The notes: generated by a model not told the origin, from the letters alone. A stretch of 64,000 bases of DNA from a virus (IMGVR_UViG_3300027859_000006:1-64000); one strand, 5' to 3'; shown: positions 45,099-53,872, counted from the stretch's first letter. Made by a program: numbers and translations.

Positions 45099-47036
45099 TT
45101 ACGCCGCTGCGTAAGTAACTGCAACAACACCTTTGTCTTGTCCGTCAGTGTCACGGATTAGAGACTCTAGGTTTAGACGTTGTGTAGCAACGATAACACG
45201 ACGATCTTTCTCTACGTCGAAGTCAGTACGTACTGTAACTGTACGCTGAGTTGGAACTAGGAAGTTCTTAGTGTTAACTAGTACTGCGTATGCTTTTGAA
45301 AGCCCTGGAGCTTCGAAATGGTCAGATACTAGAACTGGCATACCGTAGATAGAACCTACTTGACCAGATAGCTTAGTAGCTGCCCCACCTACTAGGTTAA
45401 CATCAGCCCATGCGTCGTCTTCGATTAGCGCGTAGTAAGCCTCTGTAGAAACTACTAGAGTAACATCACGTACGTTTAGACCGTAAAGCTTCATTTTCTT
45501 ACGAGCTTTAAGAATCATTTTAGCTGTGATTGGAATGTTACCGTTAGCTGTCGCTGTAGATGTTTCAACACCACCAGCTTTGTTAGTGTCGCTAGAAGCT
45601 TCAGCAGCTGTAGCACGTGGAACTAGACCCTTAGGCTCTGTAGTACCATTACCTAGTAAGAATGCACGGTCGATTTCGTTAGCGTGAGACTCAACTAAGT
45701 GTTGACGAATTAGAGGTAGAAGAGGTATGATAGCATCTTCTGATGTTTCGTCAGTGATGTAGCTCTTAGCAGCAAGCTTCATTGTTTTAAGCGTGATTTC
45801 GCTTAGAGCTGCTGTGATCTCGCTACCAGTACTTGCGTCAGTACCGTAAGCTGTACCAGATACCCATGAAGCGTTCTTACGGTCAGGGTTTACTGGGATA
45901 GTTAGGTTAGCAGACGTCATTGTAATGTCGCGGAAAAGTGGAGCGATAACAAGTTCTGCTTGAATGTCGCGGATTAGGTCAGTAGAGAACACTGTCTCGT
46001 ACGCTTCGCTAGAAACTTCGATTGAAGAAGAATCGTTAACCGCTTTAACTGATTCACCGAATTTAGTACCAAAAGTACCTTTCTGTGTAACGATACCTAG
46101 TAATACTGCGTCATTAACAGACTTACGAGTATCGGGGTTCATTCCGTCAGTTACTTTGTTATAAGAGAACGACTTAGTACGAGATGCAACTACTTGCTTG
46201 ATTTCTTCACGTAGTGCTTCGATTTCGTCTTCGCGAGCTTTAAGAGTATCTGCGAAACTCTTTTGGTTGCTAGCAATTTTGCCTTCAAGCTCGTCTACGA
46301 TAGACTTAGCAGCTTCACGAGCTTGAGTTTTAATTTCTTCCGCTTGCTTAGCAGCTGCGGCTTTAGCAGCGGCTTCTTTAGCCTTTGCGTCAGCTTCTTT
46401 TTGGCGTTCTTTATCTAATAGGCCCATAACGTCGTCTAGGGTTAAGCCTGTATTTTCATTTTTTGTTGACATATCTTGGATTTCCTTAATATCTGTATTT
46501 TCAGCCTCTTCAGCAGGAGGCACGAATTCTTTTTTAAATGCCTCTGCGTCAACTAGTGACTTAGAGACCGAAAATGTAGAGTCTTGGTTGCAAGGAACGG
46601 AAACTACCGAAACCTCTAGTAACTCTAGGTCTGTAATCATATAAGTGTCTGTTTTACTATGATACTCAGCATCATGGATGTAAAAACCTACACTAAATGT
46701 GGACAATACGCCATCCTTAATAAGATGGTATACGTCTCCAGCTCCCTTGCTAATCTTAGCTTCGATGAAAAGTCCATTATCATCTGCGTACCAGTTAGTA
46801 GCTTTACCGATTGGCTTGCTATGGTCGTGGAAGGCTAAAATTATTGGGTTCTTTGAATAGTTGCTAGTAGCATTGCTTTTTAACCAAGTGTCCTTTGGTA
46901 TAACATCGCCAGCTCGGTCCTTTGTGACCGTATTGGCGTAGCCACTAATTATAATATCAGAAGACTCGTCGTCAGCCATCTTAACTGTTTTAATCTGGCT
47001 GACAATTTTACCTTCGTATTTATTCTTTAGAGTCAT
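45099..47036 (-). CDS. Prohead protease-major capsid protein fusion
   Basis: 645 residues. Residues 1-160 are an HK97-type (S78) prohead protease: IIISGYANTVTKD, then AFHDHSKPIG with the catalytic His (H70 or H72), and LSTFSVGF with the catalytic Ser (S112 or S115), then VSVVSVPCN. Residues 200-285 are an Ala/Glu/Lys coiled coil, the delta/scaffold domain. From about 300 on it is an HK97-fold capsid protein (VNPDRKNASWVSGTAYG; AKSYITDETSEDAIIPLLPL; LLGNGTTEPKGLV). Protease and capsid are separate genes in HK97. Self-cleavage between delta domain and capsid domain is expected to free the mature subunit. It overlaps the 47,020 gene by 17 bp. Confidence 0.9.
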   Translation of the reverse strand: MTLKNKYEGKIVSQIKTVKMADDESSDIIISGYANTVTKDRAGDVIPKDTWLKSNATSNYSKNPIILAFHDHSKPIGKATNWYADDNGLFIEAKISKGAGDVYHLIKDGVLSTFSVGFYIHDAEYHSKTDTYMITDLELLEVSVVSVPCNQDSTFSVSKSLVDAEAFKKEFVPPAEEAENTDIKEIQDMSTKNENTGLTLDDVMGLLDKERQKEADAKAKEAAAKAAAAKQAEEIKTQAREAAKSIVDELEGKIASNQKSFADTLKAREDEIEALREEIKQVVASRTKSFSYNKVTDGMNPDTRKSVNDAVLLGIVTQKGTFGTKFGESVKAVNDSSSIEVSSEAYETVFSTDLIRDIQAELVIAPLFRDITMTSANLTIPVNPDRKNASWVSGTAYGTDASTGSEITAALSEITLKTMKLAAKSYITDETSEDAIIPLLPLIRQHLVESHANEIDRAFLLGNGTTEPKGLVPRATAAEASSDTNKAGGVETSTATANGNIPITAKMILKARKKMKLYGLNVRDVTLVVSTEAYYALIEDDAWADVNLVGGAATKLSGQVGSIYGMPVLVSDHFEAPGLSKAYAVLVNTKNFLVPTQRTVTVRTDFDVEKDRRVIVATQRLNLESLIRDTDGQDKGVVAVTYAAA

Positions 47037-47253
47037 TAGCTTGGTTACCTGATTTTACCGCCGGTGCTTTCTTAGCAGGAGATTTTGTTTCTTCTCCAGC
47101 TAGTGCATCTTGGTAACGAACAACGAAGTTGTCCCACGTACCGTACTCTTTAGAAATATCAGCCACTAGGCATGGTGCTTCTGGATCGTTGCGGAACGCT
47201 GTTTTACCTGGCAGGTCTTTGCCGTAATGTTTCATTATTTTCTCTAGTAACAT
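47020..47253 (-). CDS. Small protein between portal and capsid genes
   Basis: 77 residues; a second ATG at 47,235 (MKHYGKDLPG) has a better ribosome site (AGAG) and may be the true start. The C-terminal half is Lys/Ala-rich and probably unfolded (KSPAKKAPAVKSGNQ). The family is unknown. The first ATG overlaps the portal stop (TAATG). A head accessory role is inferred from position. Confidence 0.55.
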   Translation of the reverse strand: MLLEKIMKHYGKDLPGKTAFRNDPEAPCLVADISKEYGTWDNFVVRYQDALAGEETKSPAKKAPAVKSGNQANDSKE

Positions 47254-48464
47254 TATTTGTCATCTTCGTTTGTTGAAGGCTTGCCGCCTTCCTGACCTGA
47301 TACTCCGGTAGCAGAACCTGCAACGTTTGCAGGAATTCTGATTTCGTCTAGTAATGGGTCTTCTAAAGGTTCTAGTCTTAGTATTGAACGAGCTTCTTTG
47401 CCCAGCATAATACCATTGTTGACTAGAGATGAAAGTCTGTCTGACTCTGCTTTTAAGTCTGGTCTTAGAGCGACCACTTTATGAGTAGTTAACTCAATAT
47501 CATAAGCAAAGAAAAACTCAAATGCAGACTCAAATTTTCTCATCATCGGAAGAATGGTAGTGGAGAATAACAACTCCATATTCGGCCTAAGGTTAGCATT
47601 ATTACCAGAATCTAGTAGTATATGAGGTATACCCAGTGCTAAGGCTATTCGTTTTTCCATCGCTTCCATGGATTCGTTAAAGTCTAAATCTCTAAAGCTA
47701 TTTGTATTTAGTGACTTAGCCTTCATTCCAGCATCAAGAATCATAGGTCTACCCTGCGAGTCTTTAGGGTTAAACTTAGACATCCACTCTTTTTCGCGTC
47801 TATCTTTTAATCTGGTAGATAGTACTGCTTCAGTCTCTACGACTAGGCCAATCATTGTACCATTTTCGTAGAATCTAGCCTGAAAATCTAGAGCGGTTTC
47901 GTGTGTAAGGATTGTCTTGATAGCTGCTAGTAATCTTGAACGTCCCCTGAAGTTTCGGTACTCGGAACTTGAGGAATTGTCTCTGATGTGTATGATTTCA
48001 TTAGGTTTAAACTTAACAATAGAATTATAAACATACTCGCTAACGTACGCCTTTTCATCAGTTTTAATCTCCATGTGTCTTGCAGGTACATGGTAGAAGC
48101 CTGAACCGTCAAAGTGAACAAAAACGTTACCCTCGATAATCATGTCTAGAAGTAATAGCCTTTTAAACGTATTGATATCCATGTATGGGTTAGGTCTGTT
48201 GTTCATTAAAGTACTGAGCGTTTTGCCGCGCATGTTACCATCAGCTCTAGCCGTGAAACTAAGTTTGTCTTTTACATCAAACTCAATATCCGAACCTAAG
48301 TCTACTAGAAGGTTAACGCAGCGGTTAACAATTTCCATTAGGTTGTACGCGTTTTCAGTTGTTCTAATTTTGTTCTGGTTTGTCCCAACGTGTGTACCCG
48401 CCTCTTCAGCTATGTACCTTTGGGCGGGGTTTGCTTTAGAATGAATTTTGCTTCGTAAGCTCAC
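47253..48464 (-). CDS. Portal protein (HK97-like)
   Basis: 403 residues from a GTG start. Typical HK97 portal pieces: ENAYNLMEIVNRCVNLLVDL, a helical stem region, VYNSIVKFKPNEIIHIRDNS (the VIHI strand), RGRSRLLAAIKTILTHETAL, NGTMIGLVVETEA, and a C-terminal helix ending in ARSILRLEPLEDP (the gLexxPxP pattern). It forms the 12-fold ring for DNA packaging. It follows terminase and the HNH gene and precedes the protease-capsid gene. Confidence 0.85.
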   Translation of the reverse strand: MSLRSKIHSKANPAQRYIAEEAGTHVGTNQNKIRTTENAYNLMEIVNRCVNLLVDLGSDIEFDVKDKLSFTARADGNMRGKTLSTLMNNRPNPYMDINTFKRLLLLDMIIEGNVFVHFDGSGFYHVPARHMEIKTDEKAYVSEYVYNSIVKFKPNEIIHIRDNSSSSEYRNFRGRSRLLAAIKTILTHETALDFQARFYENGTMIGLVVETEAVLSTRLKDRREKEWMSKFNPKDSQGRPMILDAGMKAKSLNTNSFRDLDFNESMEAMEKRIALALGIPHILLDSGNNANLRPNMELLFSTTILPMMRKFESAFEFFFAYDIELTTHKVVALRPDLKAESDRLSSLVNNGIMLGKEARSILRLEPLEDPLLDEIRIPANVAGSATGVSGQEGGKPSTNEDDK

Positions 48465-48476
48465 TTAACGCTGTCC

Positions 48477-48887
48477 TCAAATCAAAGAGGCAAATCTACC
48501 TTTAGTAGTCTTGCCCTCTGCTTTGTCGCGCTGTTTTTCAACCCAACGCTCCTGTTTCTTAGCGGTGTGCAAAGGAGGCTCACGTCCATAGATAGAATGT
48601 AGTTTTCTATGATGCTCTTCGCAAAGAGTAACAGTGTAGTCTACAAGCTCATACCAATACATCTTATAAAAGTCATCTCGCATTGCTCGGACTTCTTCAT
48701 CTGTATCTACTGGAATATTATGCTCCTCTACGTAATTCTTGAAGAGGGTAGAAACCGTGGTATAGTGGTGTAATTCCAGTTTTTCTTCCGTACTACATAT
48801 TGCACACTTACAGTCCTTTTTATAGTTGGACTTTATACCGTCTCTAATATGTTTTACGGCAACCCGCTTTTTGGTATTTGCTGCCAT
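48477..48887 (-). CDS. HNH endonuclease
   Basis: 136 residues from ATG at 48,887, 9 bp after AGGAGGA. Zinc and catalytic pieces: CKCAIC (C28, C31), LELHH (H40, H41), and LCEEHHRKLH (C89, H92, H97). This is the H-N-H fold. HNH genes beside the large terminase can assist cleavage of concatemers during packaging in HK97-like phages. An alternative is a free-standing homing nuclease, possibly the mobility partner of the polymerase intron. It has its own promoter. Confidence 0.8.
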   Translation of the reverse strand: MAANTKKRVAVKHIRDGIKSNYKKDCKCAICSTEEKLELHHYTTVSTLFKNYVEEHNIPVDTDEEVRAMRDDFYKMYWYELVDYTVTLCEEHHRKLHSIYGREPPLHTAKKQERWVEKQRDKAEGKTTKGRFASLI

Positions 48888-48916
48888 AAATTTTTTCCTC
48901 CTAATCAATATAAGCT

Positions 48917-48944
48917 ATTATAAACACTTTTATAAATTTGTAAA
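48917..48944 (-). promoter_or_regulatory. Sigma-70 promoter for HNH/portal/capsid genes
   Basis: On the minus strand TTTACA (48,944-48,939), 16-bp spacer, TATAAT (48,922-48,917). It lies between the terminase stop and the HNH start, and so can drive HNH, portal and capsid genes apart from terminase. Confidence 0.7.
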
Positions 48945-48969
48945 GTATTTAATTTAGTCCTACTTCTGT

Positions 48970-50253
48970 CTATACAGTAAAGCTATATAAAGCATATCTC
49001 AACGCGTCAGCTATGTGCGAAAATGCATCATGGACAGGTTTAGGCTTTAGTAGCTCAGGACGAGGATCCCACCTATAGTTAGCAAGCATGTCTAGAGTAT
49101 GTATACAAGACTTATCTACTATTAACTTTCCGTTGTCTACTAAGCTTTGAACGTACGCTATACCATCCAGTACCGATTTTATGCTAGGGTTGGACGGGAT
49201 ATCATGTAACTCTGCTAAATCCTGCCTAAACTGCGCAGCGGCAGAGTCACAGAATACAAAGTCCGTATCATCACCCATCATTTTTCGTATGTGTTCTGCG
49301 TGTTGGTCTGTATTTCTTTGTGCTTCCAAGTACTCATCAACAAGATAAAATACCTTCTCATCGAAAGAATAGTAGAGCTTAACAACCGCAGTAGGGTCTT
49401 TATAACCAGCGTCAATACCCATAAGAGCATCGCAATCTTTAAAGTTACGTCCAGACAAGTCCTGAACATACTTATCGGCATCGAACCCTTCGTAGATTTG
49501 ACCTTCGAACGTTGTAAAGTCCGCTTCATACTCTTGTCTAAACTCCGCATTAGACATTGAAAGCTTAGCTTCCTCAATGTCAGCCTCAGACGTTCTAGGG
49601 TTATCTCTCCATGTAGAGTGTATTGAAGCCCAGAAAGGGTACTTGTCGTCATAACCACGCATGTAGAAGTCATGGAAGTAGTTAGTACCACGAGGTGTTG
49701 AAATAAATATAGCTTTAGAATTATCTTTGTCTAGAGTAGGACGTAACTGGATGTTGAAAGCATCCACGCCTTTAGGGTCTAGCGCGGCTTCGTCAAATAG
49801 TATCAGGTCATAAGAACGACCTACACAAGAGTTAGCTTGAGATACAGAACCCAGCTTTATTAGAGAGCCATTCTCTAGTACAATCTCTTTATCCTTAGCA
49901 TTTAGCTTTTCGGTTTTTATATCATGCTTCTTAATAAGCTTTAACTGCTCTGTCCATGAAATGTTAGATAGTGAGTAGTTAGGTGATATAATAAGTATTT
50001 GAGTGCCTGGCTCTAGAGCCTTTAGGAACGCTATGTGGTTAGCACTAAATGTCTTACCTGTACGTCTTGAAAGACACCCTACCACAAAACGGTGAGCAGG
50101 GTCATTGATAGCATTAATTAGTGCTATCTGAGGAGGTATTAACTCTACCCCCTCTAACTCGAAGAATTGGTCGACTGGAAGCTTTAGAAATCGTTTCTCT
50201 AAAGGAAAGTCTTGCAGCTCTTCAAAGTTAATACTGGCTCTAGATACTTGCAT
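48970..50253 (-). CDS. terL: Terminase large subunit
   Basis: 427 residues. ATPase: Walker A CLSRRTGKT near 60-68 and Walker B DLILFDEAAL near 149-158. Nuclease domain: MGIDAGYKDPTAVVKLYY near 276 with the first metal Asp, and FVFCDSAAAQF and DAFSHIADALRYALY towards the end with the later acidic residues. It pumps DNA into the prohead and cuts it. It overlaps the small subunit gene by 1 bp (TAATG). Confidence 0.95.
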   Translation of the reverse strand: MQVSRASINFEELQDFPLEKRFLKLPVDQFFELEGVELIPPQIALINAINDPAHRFVVGCLSRRTGKTFSANHIAFLKALEPGTQILIISPNYSLSNISWTEQLKLIKKHDIKTEKLNAKDKEIVLENGSLIKLGSVSQANSCVGRSYDLILFDEAALDPKGVDAFNIQLRPTLDKDNSKAIFISTPRGTNYFHDFYMRGYDDKYPFWASIHSTWRDNPRTSEADIEEAKLSMSNAEFRQEYEADFTTFEGQIYEGFDADKYVQDLSGRNFKDCDALMGIDAGYKDPTAVVKLYYSFDEKVFYLVDEYLEAQRNTDQHAEHIRKMMGDDTDFVFCDSAAAQFRQDLAELHDIPSNPSIKSVLDGIAYVQSLVDNGKLIVDKSCIHTLDMLANYRWDPRPELLKPKPVHDAFSHIADALRYALYSFTV

Positions 50254-50744
50254 TAACTACTCCCTAACTTGCTAATTAGCTTGTCATACGAAGACTCTTC
50301 AATAACATAGTTGTTATACTGATTATTAGTCTGGTTCTTAATTTGAACTTCTTCTTTCTTACGCTCAAGTTCTAGAAGCTCTTTCTTAACCTTAGCCTCG
50401 AATTCAAGCTCTTTCATCTTCATAGCGTGCTGTGCTTGCAGCAGGTCTAGAATATCTTTACTAGAGCCCATGTCGGTATCGTCCATTTCTTCTAGTTTCT
50501 TAGCAATAAGTTCATCCATGACTCTAGCCATCTTAAAGCGATTTCGGAATCCTGCTTCGTGATAAATTCTATCTACATATTCCTTGATCTCACGCTTATT
50601 TAATTCTGATTGTAAGTCCGCTACTGGAAGCCCTAGCTCTAGACTAGTCTTCTCTATATCGCCACCAGACATTATATATGCCTCGGCTACTTTTAACCCT
50701 TCCGGACTTAACTTTTCTGGGTCTATTAATTCTGTACTGCTCAT
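50253..50744 (-). CDS. Terminase small subunit
   Basis: 163 residues. An N-terminal helix-turn-helix-like region (GGDIEKTSLELGLPVADLQS) precedes a helical oligomerisation region rich in Glu and Lys (KKELLELERKKEEVQIKNQ) and a short Asn/Tyr-rich tail. It sits directly upstream of the large subunit, the normal order. It should recognise the packaging site. Confidence 0.75.
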   Translation of the reverse strand: MSSTELIDPEKLSPEGLKVAEAYIMSGGDIEKTSLELGLPVADLQSELNKREIKEYVDRIYHEAGFRNRFKMARVMDELIAKKLEEMDDTDMGSSKDILDLLQAQHAMKMKELEFEAKVKKELLELERKKEEVQIKNQTNNQYNNYVIEESSYDKLISKLGSS

Positions 50745-50745
50745 G

Positions 50746-52728
50746 TTAATTTAATCCTATAAATGAAAAGGAGAAACCTGGAATAGTAATACTATTTTCT
50801 AGTCCTCCGCTACCGTTAAAGGAGAAGTACGTATAGTCGTACTCTATACCTATAAGGGTGTCTGTAATTTTTACTAAATAAAAGGTACAACGTATAGTAT
50901 ACCAGGTATTCCAATAGGGGTCTCCACTAGGAAGCTCCTCTTTGTCAAATCTATATGTCTCAGAAGTGGAGTAGAAAGGTACTCTAGAAGAGAATGATGA
51001 AAATCCTATAATGCCTTTGTCTTGTGCATATAACTCTTCCCATGACTGTTGATCGCTAGAGTAATCCCATTCCACGGGGGTAACTGAGTAACCCCAGCAG
51101 TCGGAGCTCCTAACCCCTTGGTTATCAAGTATTATTGTTAGGTCTGTCAATATACCTGTACCAGTAACAATACCTTCCCCTTGAGAATTAGTCTCATGAG
51201 ACGGTATATTGAACGTATAAACAGGAGTAGTATGATCTGTGCTTTTGCCCATATACCTCATACGAGTCCTTCCACGACCCGCGTTAAACCAAGTGTTACC
51301 GCCTCGTTTAATTATCCCCTTAGTCATTTCAATGTCCCATCCAGATCCGCCAGATCCGCCAAGAATTTGTACAGCATCACTAGGGTTCTGGCCGGAATAC
51401 ACCCCCAAGGGGTCTATCAGGCCGACTATTGGTATTATAGGATCGGATAGATTCATACTGTTAACATACGAACCGTCGTTCACAATACCTGCATAGGCTA
51501 GGAACATACCTGAGAAATCTGCCCCATCTACTGTGAAGTTATCAGGGTCTAATAGTATTCCAGATGCTCCGGTTTTAGCGGTTTCATAGTTTAAGTCTCT
51601 ACCACTACTAACTACATTGAACTCGTATATCTCAACAGAGTTTATATCTTGAGGTGTCCTAATGTACGTGTCTCCTGAGGTGTAGTAAGCCCCTTCCGAA
51701 CCGTAAGCGAAAGATCCGAGAGTATATTCAGCCTGAGCCAAGTTCTCGTTACTAAAATTGATTTTTCTACTTATTACAGGCGCTCCACCTTTTCGGTTGC
51801 CCAGCTTATCTACAGTAACTACCATAGTTAGACGAGTAGAGCTAGGGGTATAAGATACCAAATTTCCTGTAGTGCCGTCTAATGCGTCTGAGAATTTAAA
51901 TAGCCTATTTACAAGCTCGTCAGTGTGCTCTGTTATTCTAATATATTTTAGGCATTTAATATAGTCAAACATACTATGCATGTAAGTATCATCTCCGTAG
52001 TCTACATTAATACCTACCCAATCCTGAAACCAGTCTGTCGCAGTCTTGCCTGACTCCACGGCGGGCGGAGCCGCCGGGACTACGTTAGGATTACATATAT
52101 GAAGTATCTCATCTCCGGCCCGGTTTACACCAAGAAAGAAGTCGCACGGAGCCTCTGGCTCGGGTCTAGGGGGTGGAGGTGAAAGTAGGGACGCAGATAC
52201 TGTGTTTGAGAAAGGCCCGTAAACTACGTCGCTGCCTGTGCCCTTCACCATGCGGACTTTAAAACTACCCCCTTCCTCATGTATATAACTACTACCCGTG
52301 CCAGTAAATACCGTAGTACCGTTCCTTACGACTTCTACCCTTTCCCCAATATCTGTGTTAGGGTTCCAATCTAGTAATACTCCGTCATACCTACTAGTAG
52401 CGGTCAGTACCCTAGTTTCAGGCTTCACGTGAAATATAATGTTTATGGTGTTACTAGGATATAAATTATCTGTTCTTAGCTGAGCTTTTGTAGCATTAGC
52501 TGGTGGTATTACCTTTAATGAATTGGAACTAGTAGAGGTATTAGCCGACTGCCAGTTTCCACCTACTAGCCAATATAAATGGTACATCCCTGGACTACTA
52601 GGCTCAGTCCATTGCAAGTTAGCATATTTATAAATAGGACTAGTAGAGTTTGATAAGTTTGTTACTTTTTTAGCAGGGTTGTCCGCCACAAAGTAGACGG
52701 ATACCGTTCCAGTTGTATATGTAGCCAT
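50746..52728 (-). CDS. Large beta-rich structural-type protein
   Basis: 660 residues. The N-terminal 190 residues look like two Ig/fibronectin domains (GTVSVYFVADNPAKKVTNL; RVLTATSRYDGVLLDWNPNT). A proline linker (LSPPPPRPEPEAP) follows, then a region with three cysteines (CDFFLGVN, HICNPN, YIKCLKY) and a long beta-rich C-terminus. The family is unknown. It is the first large gene of the virion block, ahead of terminase. A head or tail surface fibre is likely. Confidence 0.5.
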   Translation of the reverse strand: MATYTTGTVSVYFVADNPAKKVTNLSNSTSPIYKYANLQWTEPSSPGMYHLYWLVGGNWQSANTSTSSNSLKVIPPANATKAQLRTDNLYPSNTINIIFHVKPETRVLTATSRYDGVLLDWNPNTDIGERVEVVRNGTTVFTGTGSSYIHEEGGSFKVRMVKGTGSDVVYGPFSNTVSASLLSPPPPRPEPEAPCDFFLGVNRAGDEILHICNPNVVPAAPPAVESGKTATDWFQDWVGINVDYGDDTYMHSMFDYIKCLKYIRITEHTDELVNRLFKFSDALDGTTGNLVSYTPSSTRLTMVVTVDKLGNRKGGAPVISRKINFSNENLAQAEYTLGSFAYGSEGAYYTSGDTYIRTPQDINSVEIYEFNVVSSGRDLNYETAKTGASGILLDPDNFTVDGADFSGMFLAYAGIVNDGSYVNSMNLSDPIIPIVGLIDPLGVYSGQNPSDAVQILGGSGGSGWDIEMTKGIIKRGGNTWFNAGRGRTRMRYMGKSTDHTTPVYTFNIPSHETNSQGEGIVTGTGILTDLTIILDNQGVRSSDCWGYSVTPVEWDYSSDQQSWEELYAQDKGIIGFSSFSSRVPFYSTSETYRFDKEELPSGDPYWNTWYTIRCTFYLVKITDTLIGIEYDYTYFSFNGSGGLENSITIPGFSFSFIGLN

Positions 52729-53063
52729 TATAGTGGTTCCGTACCAGGGCCCCCAGGAGGAGTTCCGGCCTCTTCGTTGATTTCCATCTCAAAGTAATAT
52801 TTATAGGTATTTTGATTAGTTACATTAGAATCTGTATAGATTATGTCACGTTGGATAAAAAACCCCTCGCCCCCGTCCGTTGGTAAGCTGTAATTTCCAG
52901 AAACTTTAGAGAAAGACCCATTGTTAGTAGACCTCATTACGTATCCGTATCCATCTTCTTTAAGTTGTATCCCAGACCCGCCAGAATTCACTCTAACATT
53001 TATAGATACTTCTACTGTAGCCCCTACTATTTCTGCGTTTATTGTACTGTTGTTAGTTGCCAT
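52728..53063 (-). CDS. Small beta-rich protein
   Basis: 111 residues with a Ser/Thr/Gly-rich, beta-type body (NAEIVGATVEVSINVRVNSG) and a flexible Gly/Pro-rich end (GTPPGGPGTEPL). The first 80 residues could be one Ig-like domain. It has AGGAGG 5 bp before ATG and a consensus promoter upstream, and is coupled (TAATG) to the 660-residue gene, so both are probably virion surface parts. The family is unknown. Confidence 0.55.
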   Translation of the reverse strand: MATNNSTINAEIVGATVEVSINVRVNSGGSGIQLKEDGYGYVMRSTNNGSFSKVSGNYSLPTDGGEGFFIQRDIIYTDSNVTNQNTYKYYFEMEINEEAGTPPGGPGTEPL

Positions 53064-53084
53064 GGTTTCCTCCTAATATTTAGT

Positions 53085-53113
53085 ATTATACGGTAAGCTA
53101 TGCAAATTTTCAA
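53085..53113 (-). promoter_or_regulatory. Sigma-70 promoter for virion block
   Basis: On the minus strand TTGAAA (53,113-53,108), 17-bp spacer, TATAAT (53,090-53,085). It lies 22 bp upstream of the first virion gene and probably starts the main late transcript. Confidence 0.8.
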
Positions 53114-53140
53114 TTGTATTATTTTTACCCACGGTCTAGT

Positions 53141-53329
53141 AATGCAATTTGCCCAGTGTTACACGTACGGGTATGGCCTGTACCAAGCCATTGAAGACGT
53201 GTCTGGAAACCGCCCTGTATAGTGTTTTGAGTAATATGCTAATTTTCTAAGTGTTACACGCGTCTAGTAGAATCAGCGCTGTATAGTGTTTCTATCAATA
53301 TGCTAATTTTCTAAGTGTTACACACGTCT
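53141..53329. repeat. Tandem 51-bp direct repeats with a third partial copy
   Basis: 53,215-53,265 and 53,279-53,329 share CTGTATAGTGTT, then AATATGCTAATTTTCTAAGT GTTACAC and (C/A)CGTCT, differing only in a short middle stretch and one base; the period is 64 bp. A degenerate third copy (AATGCAATTT...AGTGTTACACG) is at 53,141-53,168. No ORF is present. They lie between the pre-early-like module and the virion block. They could be binding sites for the small Myb-like proteins or part of a packaging or transfer signal. Confidence 0.75.
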
Positions 53330-53350
53330 GGGGGCGACCCCGTATCTAAA

Positions 53351-53365
53351 TGAGAATAAGTCTCA
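53351..53365. promoter_or_regulatory. Fur-box-like palindrome 1
   Basis: TGAGAATAAGTCTCA fits the 7-1-7 Fur box (TGATAATnATTATCA) at 11 of 14 defined positions by hand count. It sits between the 51-bp repeats and a 10-bp stem-loop. Confidence 0.45.
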
Positions 53366-53385
53366 TTACCGCCCCCTATGGGTAT

Positions 53386-53413
53386 GGGATCACATACCTT
53401 AGCATGTGATCCC
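53386..53413. other. 10-bp perfect stem-loop
   Basis: GGGATCACAT pairs with ATGTGATCCC around an 8-nt loop. It lies 7 bp beyond the stop of the leftward 53,421 gene. It lacks a U-tract on the minus strand, so it is either a factor-assisted terminator or a stabilising 3' hairpin. Confidence 0.55.
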
Positions 53414-53420
53414 GATCCAA

Positions 53421-53804
53421 TTACTCGGTGTCGTCATCCGATCCGCTTTCTAGATCATCGATGATCGCCGCTTGTTGCTCAACAAATGCCGCTAGCGCTT
53501 CAAGTTCTCCCTTGTTCGCCTTTTCCAAGCTGTCAACCGTTAGACCTGTTGTTTCAGCGATTTGCTTAACAACTTCGATTTTACGCGTTGCGCTTGGGTT
53601 GCCCACCTTTGCCTTAGCTTCTGGCGAGATGTATTCGCCCATGCTAACCAACTTCTGACGCGCGCTGTGTTCTGTTACGTCAGAGTCGTATGCAAGCGCT
53701 TTAAACGCTGCCGGTTCAAGCGCCTTGCCACCATTAGCTTTGATAGCTGCCGCGTATGCTGTGCTTAACTTCGCTGTGTTTTCTTCTGTCCAAACTTTAG
53801 CCAT
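53421..53804 (-). CDS. Small DNA-binding protein (Myb/SANT-like; T5 A2-like by position)
   Basis: 127 residues. It opens with VWTEENTAKLSTAYAA, then SARQKLVSMGEYISP, the two-helix pattern shared with the 8133, 10,998 and 61,443 proteins; the GEY(I/V)(S/K)P piece is shared almost exactly with 61,443. The C-terminus is acidic. It has AAGGAGATC before the ATG. Order HAD phosphatase, metallophosphoesterase, small DNA-binding protein matches the T5 pre-early trio (dmp, A1, A2), where A2 is a DNA-binding protein of similar size needed for second-step DNA transfer. The function is inferred; codon use is more GC-rich than in the replication block. Confidence 0.6.
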   Translation of the reverse strand: MAKVWTEENTAKLSTAYAAAIKANGGKALEPAAFKALAYDSDVTEHSARQKLVSMGEYISPEAKAKVGNPSATRKIEVVKQIAETTGLTVDSLEKANKGELEALAAFVEQQAAIIDDLESGSDDDTE

Positions 53805-53848
53805 GATTTGATCTCCTTAGATCGTAAATTAAATGTTGGTTTGTGTTT

Positions 53849-53872
53849 GCGGTCGTATTTTGCCCCGACCGC
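53849..53872. other. Intergenic hairpin
   Basis: GCGGTCG pairs with CGACCGC around a 10-nt loop, between the A1-like gene and the small DNA-binding protein gene. There is no U-tract. It may process or partly terminate the transcript, so that the downstream gene is made at a different level. Confidence 0.5.

Noticed and set aside
53141-53329. CRISPR array
   Set aside because: Only two full units with a 13-bp gap and 51-bp repeats; no spacer pattern and no cas genes.
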